From Cyanoderma ruficeps (Eukaryota > Chordata > Aves > Passeriformes > Timaliidae): a stretch of 64,000 bases of DNA. Below the pieces are notes generated by a model that saw only the letters and a program-made list of their open reading frames with translations, ran no database searches and was not told the origin of the DNA. Numbering within the stretch: position 1 is the first letter of the stretch; every line of letters starts with the position of its first letter. The translations under genes were made by a program, and so were the position numbers. The DNA is taken from positions 4,120,941 to 4,184,940 of the forward strand of contig VZDJ01007749.1 in the NCBI GenBank assembly GCA_008694505.1, read 5' to 3'. Shown here piece after piece: positions 1 to 12,100 of the stretch.

Positions 1-65
1 AACCATTCATCTAGTCTGAAACTGAGAAACAAATGCCTTTTAGGAACCAGGTTAATGAGAAGTAC

Positions 66-190
66 CTGTGTCTTCGTTGGGTTTTGGGTTGACACAAAGA
101 GTTCCATCTCACCATCTTCTCCCTTTGGCACAGCCAAAGTACAGTGAGTTTCCAGGTAGAAATGCTCCTGACCACCAAGGTACATCTCTC
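66..190 (-). CDS. XDH: XDH exon 22: residues 760-801, first molybdenum-cofactor contact
   Basis: The exon completes Gly760 and encodes [20 protein letters not shown], then [21 protein letters not shown] in two conserved blocks, ending at a full codon before donor [17 protein letters not shown] and STQN are molybdopterin-domain motifs. Gln795 in STQN corresponds to bovine Gln767, which contacts the molybdenum cofactor. The next expected motif, GGGFGG, is not in the window. The acceptor is TTTTCTAG. This is the last exon before the left edge. Confidence 0.96.
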
Positions 191-3100
191 CTAGAAAATT
201 GAAAGAAATGTCCCATAAAAAGGACATCCCTGGTTAAGGTGTCTCCTATCACATGTTGTCTTCAATCTGCTGCCTTTTGTACCTGTGTTAACTGACAACC
301 CTTTGCTTTGCCCAGCACTGAATATCACTAGCTCTAAAACTGATACTTCTGGTTCAATGTTTAAAAAACAGCAAAAAATATACTCAAAACAAAACAACAA
401 AACACAATAAAAAATCCAGGCACAGACACACTTCCTTTCCACTTTCTAGGAATCTTCACTCTGAAACACAAGTGGCTGGCATTTCAAAAGTAAGCCTGCA
501 CACCATACCACTGATCCAGCATCCCTTAAGATGCAGTATTTGGTGCCTTTCAAGACTGCCTCAATAACACCCCTGAGATAAGAATAAAAATAAATCAAGT
601 GTAGCCTAGCTGTGTAGATAAAATACAACATTACAAACTTTGAAACAGGAGAACAAAAAGAGAAACCCAAAATGCCTCAAGATAATCTAACTGGGAATCA
701 ACTCTATATCAGTGCATGTGGTTCCTTCCCAGGACATCTTACCTGGCAGTGCTGAGGGTACAATTTCCAGTCATGCTACACACAATTAAATGTCAGAAAC
801 AACCTCCTTTTTCAGTCATGGCCCTGATCTGTTCATTGTGCCCCATCTGCCTAAGATACAGCCATACACCAGATTAAAGCAAAATCCCTGTCCAGATTAT
901 GTCTGGACAGGGAAAAATTTCAGGAAAGAAAAGAACCTCTTTTTTTCCTCAGAATATTTGCTCAAGAAAAAGGTGGCCTTTCATTGAAAAAAGAGTGTTT
1001 TCTGGGGGCACAGCTGGGACCATCCAGGTGTGCTTGAAACAATAAAATTCCTATACCAGTCTGAAACTTTATATGAAATTAATTTAGTCCTGCAAGTTCT
1101 ACTCTCAGTATCTCATATGCATAAAAAGGAGCTTGACTTCTTTTGTCACAAACTATACTATTTTAAAAGAATTATTAATGCTTATTCTCACCTTCCAAAA
1201 TGTGATCAGATTCTTGAAATCCTTTCTTCACATCTCCCTTATTAATCCTCTTTATATCCTTAAAGAAAGATTGTTTCTCAATAGCTTCCTAGGAAACAGA
1301 ACAACATAATGACATTTTTGTGTAAGTGGAATGAAATTAAACCTTCCTCTAACTGAAGAAGAAATATCAAAGATAAAAAGCACAAGAACTTATCAGACAC
1401 TTTCTGTGGTAGTAGCCAAGACGCTTGACTAAAAGCGATACAAAATAACATTTGGCAACAGAGCAATTTCACAACCAACACCATAATTGGACAATCTCAA
1501 GGTACTCCTTGTGACTTGTTTTACCAGAATCTGAAGGCCTGTAACCACCAGAGCTATAACTTACAACTTATATTAACTCTTGTCTGCAGCCCCTAAGATG
1601 GGAGGAAAGGAAAAAAAAAAAAAAAATTAAAGAAAGAGAGAGAGNNNNNNNNNNNNNNNNNNNNNNNNNNNNNNNNNNNCTAATACACAATCATGTTTCT
1701 ATGGGAAGCTTAACAAACACATTTTCCTTTTGCCAAAACTGGAGCTTTCCATAATGAAAAATACCCCCACTAAATATCAAACAACAAAACCAAAAAAACC
1801 CAGCACGTTTTTGGCTTCACTCTCATGTTCCATGGCTGAATAAACAAGCAGAAGCCTCAGAAAAGGCAAAGGTCTCACACATTGTTTGTTAATCCACAAA
1901 TGACGCAAACAACCCAAAATCTGTCCTTAGATGACAGTACCAATGTCTGTACAAGACAGTGCACAGACTCTTTCAAGTTGCATGGATAGAATTCAAATTA
2001 CAAAATACATGGTATGAAACGTTGACTATTAAAAACATTTCATTAGAATCCTATGTTTCTAATTCTCCACTAAAAATAGCTCCATACATTTTTCTTTCTC
2101 ATTTCTAGAAATGAAAGCTGTGTAGTATCATTTGCTTTTATTGTCTCATACGGAAATCTTGTGAACAAATTTTCTAGTTAAAAAAAATAAAAAAGCATGA
2201 AATGATCATACATTTGGACATTAATTTCTTCAGCTTTGAGAAAAGCCACTTAAAGACTGTGTCCATACAGTTCACAGCAGGGAGTGAACTCCTGAAAATG
2301 AATTTCATCCAGTTTAGAAACTGGACAAGTGGTCTGCAGAAATCTCAGAGAAGCAGTGCAGTGACAGAGCTAGAAAGGACATTTTCACACCTTATTATTG
2401 CTTGTTATAAATGAGAGAATGAAGAGGGAATGGATATCAATGAAGCCAGCAGGGTCACACCAGAGAATATTAAAAGCAAGCCTCTGTGGGTAAGAATGTA
2501 ACTCACGGTAACCTTGTTCATTTAAACAAATTTCTGTTGAGCACAGTATTATCTCCCGAGCTTGGTTTATTTGTTTCAGCTTTAAATAGCACAGAAAAAG
2601 TTAATGTACTCTAAATCAGTAGGGCACCAAAGATGTACCTTCTTTATATCTAAATACACTAATCATTCCTTCTAAGCGTATCCTGTTGCACCCACAAGCA
2701 CAAACAAAACACGGGGTTAAGTAACCACAGGTGTGAGAACAGAACTAGACATCAGGGGCTCCCAAGCCAACTGCAGATGCAGAACTGAGCCATCTTACCT
2801 GAATTGTGATAATAGGTTTAAGTTCCTCATACTTAATCTTCACAGCTTTAGCTGCTCTCCTGGAATGTTCCTGTGTGTCTGCAAGGACTGCTCCAATGAT
2901 ATGACCCACACAGGTGACCTAGAGGCAAGATTGGGACCCACCATCATTTGGGATGTGTGTTTGCAGTGACGAGAGACTCATGATAATTCCCTTTATCTAT
3001 TCCTTCTATGCAGTTTGTTCAGACCAGTCTATCAAAAATCGGCCCAGAGAAAATAATCACAAGCAAATTTGGACGGCAACGAGTGAGTGAGCCTGTCCCA

Positions 3101-6100
3101 GGGGGCTGCAGCATAGAGGAGAATCGTGGAGATAACACAGAGGAGAGGGGCACAGGGCAAAGGGACTTGGGCCTTATTGAATTTAGCACCAAGATTTCTA
3201 TTGACCCCAGTGCAGTTAGAATTATCTCTGTTTAAGGTAGAGGACTTGACTGGACAGTATTAGAAATGTTATCTCCTGAGCAGCATGATTGAAAAAGGCT
3301 ATTTTTAGCTACATACCACATCCTTAGCAAAGACAGTCTCATCATTAGCGATGCCAGTGATGTTACTGCCAGGAACATCCTTGGCAGAGACGAAACACAC
3401 AAACCCAGGAACACTCTGAGCTTCAGATGCATCTACAGAACTAAGGAAAGAAGAAGAGACAGTGTCATTTCTCATTTTTTCTTTGTGTAAGTGATTATTA
3501 GATTCCAATACAAATTCAGGCCTGATTTCCTCAAGTTTGGCTATGCCATGCGAATATCATGTGTGACTGTGACAGAAAGCAGAATATATGAGAAAGACTA
3601 AAATAATTTGGGTTCTATATGAAAATGTTAATCCTGACTGTGAGACTGACCACCAGCCTTCTTCTTTGGACTGTCATACATCTTTTCCCTAAGACATATC
3701 TGAACTTGATCCAATTGCCACATGTACTAAAGATTCCTTGATGAAAAGTTGGTGTTACTCCAGGAAGACTCCACTGTCTTCCTAGCTGCCATGATTCTTG
3801 CCATGAAGGCAAGAATTCCCTGTCTATGGATAAATATGAAATTTTAGTGCAGACATGTATCATCTGTCATGGATGAGTCAGGGAGAAATTGTTGAGGATC
3901 AATCATTCTGAAGCTTCAGGATTTTTAAGAGGATGCAAAAGAAGTGATGCTCAAAAAGACAAAAACTTTCATGAAGGGCTTTCTTTGGTAATCGGTAAAA
4001 GAAGTATCTAACCAAAATGCTTGTCTGCTTCAATCATATATAGATTTAAAACTCAATGACAAAATAACTAAAAAAAAAGGCAATATAATTTAATTTTTAT
4101 ATATAGAACTTAGTAAAAAACATATTACAAAAGATTTTCAGGTTCCTTTTGCAATATTCTGTACACTGGCTTTACAGAGAAACAGCTAGGAAGAGAACAG
4201 CTGTGACTTTGATTTTACTGACTGAATGATTTATTGCCTTCTGTAAATTGCTGCATTTTTTTCAGCAACTTGTTTCAATTCCTGAAACTTTGATATAAAC
4301 TGTGCCTGAAAGCAGATGTTACTACATCCCAGTGAGCCACAGACTTTTTAAAAAAGATATTAAATGGATGAATTAACTTTTTCACATGAACCCTTAGACA
4401 GCAGGAACTCAAAATGTTATTTTTCTTTGGAAAGTTCTCTTTCCTGTGTTTCTGCAGAAGTAGCTCAGAAACAACCCCCTAACACTCTCCCTTAGTTACA
4501 AATGCAGAGGCAGAGAGTGTCTGATTTACACTTGGTGCTCAAAATCTGGCTTGGATGAATTGGAAGTTTTCAGAGTCAATATTTTGACTGCGAAAATTGT
4601 AGGTTCAGATACTTTTGTCTCTGATTAAATATTCTACTACTTCCTCTACAGAATGTTACAGGCTCCCAGCCTGAAATATGCGTACACAACATAAATGCAA
4701 GAAAATGTGTACAGCAACTTCTAGAAAACACTGCATGTTGCGGTCACAAGCATGGATGTGATGCCTTCTCTATCTCCCCATCTGCCCTGGTGGTAGTAAC
4801 AACACTCAAATGTCTGCGTTGCATATTGCAACACCTAAAAATTAACTATGATGACAGCAGTTTCTTTCATAACCTGGGAGTCAACGACTACATCTATGCA
4901 TCCATGACCACCCTGCTGCTCATGCCACAGTGGGAAAGCTCTGGACAGGAAGCCTAACTAGGCAGGAAGTATTGCCTAAGGAATGAACAGCACATTGCAA
5001 GCCTGTTGAGGATGACACAAGCCAATGTAACACAGTGTCCCACATCAAAGCAGCTGAGGGCAGAAAAGAGCCTGCAGAGCCACCACCACATAAACAAAAT
5101 TAGGGTTTGTGGGCACAGTCAGTCCTGCACTATGACAGCATTAAAATTCAAACGACAATGTAGATGGCATTACCTGCCAGGATTGGCCTTTAGGAGTTGG
5201 TTATTCACTATGGCTATAAATTAGGTACCAGTCATGCCCTGGATGGACAAGATGTTTTCTGAGACAGTTGCATTTCCAAATACTGACCTGTCCACCTTGC
5301 TACAGCCAAGCACAAACAGGGCTACACACCTCATAGCTGAAGCCAATTCACAAATGACTTTTGTGCAGAGGGCTTGATCACAGCCAGTGCAGGCAAGCAT
5401 TGTGCAAGGCAAAAAGCAGTGCACACAGCTGACTCACCAGCAGGAGAGCTGGTAGAACTGCATCTTACTGTGGGCCTGAGAGATTTTTAGCCTGCTAGTA
5501 GCTGCTAACTTTTTACCAAGGAAAAATTTCTCAAGAAAGCTTTTTTTCAAAACAATCTTGGTAAACAACTATCCTTTCTCAAAACGATCTTTGTCCAGCT
5601 GGTGTTTGCTGTTTCTCTAGTTTAACTAATGGCATTAAAGAGGTGTCGTTCCTATTCACCAATCATGTTAAGTCTGTACGGGAACACCTTATAAAAGGTA
5701 GTAAGAATTTAGACAATAAAGCCTTCTTTTTCTATAGTCTTTGCCTTCTGAAATATTTGGAGTCTTTCTTTTGTGTCCTACAGCAACATCTTACGACCTA
5801 ATTTTTCAGGCAGATCGAAAGAGAATCCTCAAGCTGCATGCTCCGGTGAGTGACTAAAATGACATTTCAGCCTCTGTGGTGTTCTCCTACCCTGCTCCTT
5901 TTTAATCCTTCATGCCTGAGTATAAGAGATGGGAAATGCAAAAAGTTTGGCCTAGGCTGAAGGCTTTTGTGCTTCAGCAAAGCCCAAAGTTTGGTGCTGG
6001 TTCCCTCACATTCCCACAGACACAGACTTGCAAGGCAGCTGTCACACACACAGCTCGCCTCCATGTAACAATGTGCAAAGAACTGGAGTTCCCACCTAAG

Positions 6101-9100
6101 CAAAACCCTTTCCCTCACCCACACCCTGACAGATTGATGTTTCCTGAGCCACCAGGCACTGGATGCTTCCAACATTTGGAACTCAGAAGCAACACTTACA
6201 GGATCTTAGCATGGGCCTTAGTGCTGGTCACCAGCGTTAGGTACAGCTCATTTTCGTAGTGAGGGATGTCATCGCAGTACACAGCTTCTCCACTGGTTTG
6301 TTTGGCTGCTGAAACGTGCACCAGAGGCCTGCCCACCATATCTTCCACGGCCTGCCCCTTGGGCACTTCCTGGAGTAAAACACATGGCTGACTACTACTG
6401 GCTTGGGTGGAAGGGGATGGAAGCATTGATGGGAGAGCAAAAGGCACCGTGAGACAATCTAGAGAAGGGGGAATGGAATGGGGGCTCTGTCCTGTGTGAA
6501 AGGAAGGTAAACAAGATGCCACAAGATGTGGCTGCACAGAGAGGAGCTGTAGGGAATGAAGCAAAAGGAGTTTGGGTTTTGAAACTGCTGTGGAAGGGAT
6601 GGGTTTGATTTCACATCTTGCATAAGAAGGTTCAAGTTCTGAAACTGGATTCTACTCTCAAAGCTGAAGAGAATGGGTCACTAACAGAGAAATAAGAAAG
6701 AAGATACATCCCAAGTGTGAAGCCTGAGACATGCCAAGAAAGGCAGGCTATAACTGGGGAAAGCAGACAGGGAATTTCAGTTTGGATACAGAGCTGGCTA
6801 CAGGAGGAAAAGCAATTTTTATAAAGCTCTCAGCAACAGTCTTGGGCAATGATAGGAAAGAATATTATCCTAAAGTGAGGAAAGGATTGAGACCCAAATA
6901 CAAGCTTCACGCATGACATTCTAAAAGTTTATGTGATGACCATACTCAGGGAGACAAGGAGATAAGAAGCACAGTTTGAGCTACAGAAAAGCCTGCATCT
7001 ATGTCATGCCAACACTGCTACTTACTTGGGAAAGCTGCTACTTACTTGGAAGAGCTGGGCATTTGCAATGGGATCTTTGTGAAACAACTCTGTAGCACTG
7101 AGGTAGTTTGAAGGGACGGGCTCACACACAGTTTTCTGCCAGAGACATATTCAAGAAAATCACCTTCCCTTCCAATTCCTTTCTCACTATCCCTAGTAGC
7201 TCAGGATATTTTCCATTCTCCATCTCCCACCTAAGGTAATCCATAACCTACTGAGTTAAAGGCAAACAAGGCTCAGGCTCTGTGCCAAGAATAACCACAG
7301 AGCCACAAGACAACTTGTAATGCAGCAAATGGGAGAAGTCTAGAAAACACCCTGTGAACCCACAGAGCTACACCCTTCCACCACAAGGTGAGGGTGGCAC
7401 GAGGAAGCAAGTGGGAAGATACACAAGTCACTGTTATGCAAGCAGTAGAGTAGCTCTGGCAGCTATTGCAGCATGGATTTTGTAATCAGGTGGGACTCTG
7501 CTCAAATCTGAACCCTCCCCATCCCTTCCCCAACAAGACAGCACAAAGACATTCTCCTTCCCAAGGAGCACTCACAGTGCCACTCTTGCTCAGTTTCTGA
7601 AGGACTGTCAGGTAGAACTTGAAGAAGAAGCTGAGGGTGAGTGTGCGTCGGAAATCCACCATGCCCCCAGGAGCAGAAGGAGACAGATCCATCTCACCCG
7701 ACAGCAAGCGGCAGGCATCCTGCAGCAGCTTCTCATTCCAGTCTCTGCAAGGGAACAGAGGTGACAGACCTTGTTCAGACCTAAATTCACGAGGGCAGAC
7801 TAACTCTTCTGAGACAAAGTCACAGAATATGCTGAACTGGAAGGGGCCCATCAGGATCATCGAGTCCAGCTCCTGGCCTTGCACAGAACACCCCAAGGGT
7901 CACACCTTGTGCCTGAGAGCATTGTCCAAACACTTTTTGAGCTCTGTCAGGCTTGGTGGCAGAGACCACTGCCCTGGGGAGCCTGTTCCAGTGCCCAACC
8001 ACCCTCTGGGTGAAAAACTTTTCCCTGATGTCCAACCTAAACCTCCACTGACACAGCTTCATGCTGTTCCCACGAGCTGTCAAGAAATAGCCATCAGTTC
8101 TATCTGTGCTTTGCTCTCATCTTTTCTAAAGATATGACAAAGCTATTGCATGGTAAAAGCACTGATCCTTCTGCCCAGTTTGAAATAAACCCAGTTTTGT
8201 AGGTCATGAACACATCCAGCTTTGAGGGTAAGGCATATTTGAGGAAGCAAGGCATTACACAAAACACACCGCTGCTGAAGCATAACTATATTTCTTCCCC
8301 TTTCTCCTTTAATGTACTTTTAGAGAGGATTTGGGGTGTTTTAGATATTTAAACTGCTCCTGTAAAAATCAGCACAGTTCCATTAGACAGTCTTTTTATC
8401 ACAGAAAAATCCCTACCTGCCAGTGAGTTCCTTGCAAGTTTTTAGTGCCAGGACAGTGGTAGGAGCCATTCCTCCATAGCTTAGTTTTATCTCCTCCACT
8501 CGGCTTGTGCCATCTTGGAAGAGGACTTTCATCCCACAGGTCACAATAGCAATGTCATCCTCACGTCGGGAAGCCTGCTTGAAAGCCGAGAAGTATTCAC
8601 CCTGAAAGAGGAAAATATTTCTTTATTCTCTACCTTGGCATGCTTTGGAGTTTAAACGTGGACAAGCTGTTCACCTATCTCTGTGTGCATGAGCTATTCC
8701 AGGTAACAGCATCTGGTTGATTCACTGTGCAGGGGCAAGCAGGACATGTTTGTTCAGGCAGAACTGTTTATTTTCACATAATTCAATGATTAATTCTAAT
8801 GTATCAGTTTAGTGGTTGTTACCAAGCCTGGGACTGTGGGGAAACAAGCTTTGACAAAGATCTGCTCATACCTGTCACATTTTTCCATATTTGAAGAGGA
8901 AGAACCAAGACAAATTGTTTATGCATAAACAAAATTACAGTTTTTCGGCAAGTTTTTCTTCCTCCCAGGCTGCTAAGCTGGAAGTCTAATCAGTAAAACC
9001 CATATCCTAAACCCTTTCCCTTCAGAAGTCTTTGTAATCTGCAAGAGCTGAAATCAGTAATCACAAATGTCTCTCAGTTTTAGAGTAGACCAGACTAACT

Positions 9101-12100
9101 AATAAAAGAAAATTTAATCTGTTACTGGAAATAGAATTCTCAGTTACTATCCTGGTCTCCACAGAAGGAGGAAATTCTTGTCGATGCATCAGCAACTACA
9201 GTGCACAAAACTCAGAAGCTCTCTTATGAAGAGTGGCTGTAAATATGAGATTAACCCTCTAGCAGGTTGCACCATGTAATGGTGACACCCTGGAGTCACA
9301 GCATGGTCAGTCCTCTTGCCTGTACTGCAGGTGAGACAAATTGCTATTCAGGCACCCTGCAGACTAAGAGAAGAATCAGATCTGATGTCTTTGCACTGCC
9401 CTTCTGGAGAGTTTTCTAACAAGTTTCTTCTCTAATAGCTCAGCCAAGTGACTCCACACAGCACAGCAGTCTGCTTCATTAATTACTTCTAATTGTGGGC
9501 AATTGTGGACAATAGTGGACAGCAATTCTTTCATTATTGCATAGAACAATTTCTTTCCTGCTGACAATGACAACAGTTTCACAAGAGGTCCCTTTTGTGC
9601 ATCAAGGACTGGTTACTGGAGATATAACTGAAGGGGGTGCTTCATTTCCTGAATTCAAATAATTAATTACTCAGCAACCAGCAGATAATAGCAGAGGAGC
9701 ACCAACAGCATCCTTCCAATGAGGACATTCTGCCACTCTGCCTGTTAAAACAATTAGTTTTCAAGGAGGAGAAAAAGCAGCCTCTTATCTTACTGTATAA
9801 TCAAGAGATTTCCAATAACACAACAGAGAGCAACAAGAGAGCAATACTGCCTTCACTCCTCACAAGACACCTTAATTTTCTTCATTCAGAATCTTGTGGG
9901 AGGAAAGGAACTCACGACCTTTCCTCACTAGGAGCATAGGTAAGTGAACCATCACATCACATGCCTGTCTGGCTCTCCTGGTAAACAACAGAGCATGTTA
10001 ATTTTTTCTGTAGTTTGGCCAGTCTTACCCTTGGTGTCACAAGTTACATGAATGCAAGGCATAACATCAGTTTCAAACAAAGATAAACCAAAAGATTCTA
10101 CCTAGCTATGTGCTAAAACACCCCTGCTTTCATTCACAAGGATATCAGAGTTGCAGAAAACTTTGCCTGCTACATGTCAGCACCTTCAGACATGCCCTGA
10201 AGAACTTCAGCCTCCTTATTTGTGAGCAAAGATCAGCCAAGAAACCGTGAAGTTGAGAGTTCAAAAGTTGTTTCGGTTTTTCAGATTAACAAGCTGCATG
10301 TAACCTAGGGCTGAAGCCACTGCCCCTGCTTGTAAACATTTGTTTGTTTTGTGAAATTGCCATGAGACTGTCACATGGACAGAGGAATATGGTGTTTTCC
10401 ATTGGCAATCTCAAGCGTGTTTCTCATTTTGGCAAAAAGTGATGCTTTTATCACAGGACCAAAGAAGGACCACTCAGAAATAGACAGAAAACCCACCATA
10501 AATAAAATAATTTTGTTCCTTTAGTAGTTAAATAGAAAAAAATGAGAGGATAGACAAGGAATTTATTAGTTCTCTCCCATAATACAATGGCATTTCAAGT
10601 AAATCAGTGTTTTCCATTTATAAAGAAAATGCATCACCATACTGCAAATCCTTGCATGACTTGGAGCCACAAGCCCTAAGAAGGTAAGTACCTTCATGAG
10701 CATAAAATTACAGTCTGACATTCTCAGCCCTAAAGGAATATGCAGAGTTTTACTTCTTAGACACTGAATCAGTTGTGGTTTATGCTGCTACAGCAGAGAA
10801 GCACTCATTGCTCCATTCGAAGAAAGCTGTGCACCCTCATTTGAAGTGGGAAGTCCACATGGCCAAAATGCCCTAATAGTCAGTTCTTGTGGTTTACATC
10901 TTGCAAGACAAAAATGTAGAAGCTGAACTTCCCTTTTGTCCATACAGATTTCTCCCCATTTCTTTTCCCATTTCAGCTCACAGAAAATAAGCAGGAGTCT
11001 TTGACACTTTAACTTAACTCTGCATCAGAAATTGCTAAAATCTTTTCTGTTCTACTTTTCAAGCAGAACTTCTACCTCTGGGAACATCACTGTGACACTC
11101 CATCATTACCAAATACACTCAAAAAGCTTCAGATAAAGTGAAATTTCTCTTCCTTGCACTAGAAAAATTCTTAGCCTTACCATATTTACCATAGAGCCCT
11201 GCTCCCTTTTCTTGTGGAAAATAGTGTGCTGCTGGATTTTCTCCAAATAATTCATTTGCTTCCTCATCCACTTGGGACTACATAAGCATTTGGGGGGCAG
11301 TCAAGAAAAAGTGCCTAACTTTGAAAACAACACTCAAATAACAGCATTTTATCTCCACAATCAGTGAAGTTTTTCTTACAAGCTTACCTTTTTGCTGTAG
11401 GGTATTTCAACAGAGAGAAGTATTTCTTCAGGCTTAACGATTGTCTTTCTGTAGCCAGTGAAAAACTTCTCATCCATCGTGACAGTCCTTTTGCCCTCTG
11501 CACAGCAAAGGGACATCAATGGTCAATAAACGAAGAATGGCAATAGTATGTGTGGTAAAGCCTTCAAACCACACAAATCACTCTTGATATGATATCTGAT
11601 TTCATTTTTCCACTCTCTTTCACCAAATCAGGAAAATCTTTTTCAAATTTACTATGGTATTTATGGAATCTATGACAGCTTCTGCCTACATATTAAATTT
11701 TCTTTGCACAGGAACTGATCAAAGAGACCTCCTTCCCTCTCTATCTAATTAAAGCTTAGCTTCCAGATGAGCCAGTTTCCAATGCTGCAATGAAATCCCC
11801 CTCTTTCTCCTTTGCATAACCTGCACACAAGCCAGCACTCAGTCCACTGGTCAGACAGTCCACTTACTTCAAGGATCCCATTTTAAAAAAAAATTTCCAA
11901 GAATAAATAAAAACTGAGATGCTTGGCTTTCTTCTTAGAAAGAAGAAACAAGTTTCAGTCTTTATCTGAATAAATCAGAAGGATTAAAGTATGAAAGTGG
12001 CAGAAACTCTTTCATGCCTATTATTTTTCATTAGTACACATCTTCAACCAGCTCTTCACAAGGACGTATCTGTAAGTATATACACAGTACCAGAGATTCC

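Noticed and set aside
5867..6259. Overlapping open frames of 102 and 115 codons on both strands beside exon 18
   Set aside because: They partly overlap the XDH exon in other frames and show no family resemblance; shadows of coding and intronic sequence.
6196..6564. 122-codon minus-strand frame containing exon 18
   Set aside because: The part beyond 6369 is intron read through the acceptor; only 6200-6369 is exon.
7619..8137. 172-codon plus-strand open frame
   Set aside because: It is antisense to XDH exon 16 and to a CR1 fragment, which explain its openness.
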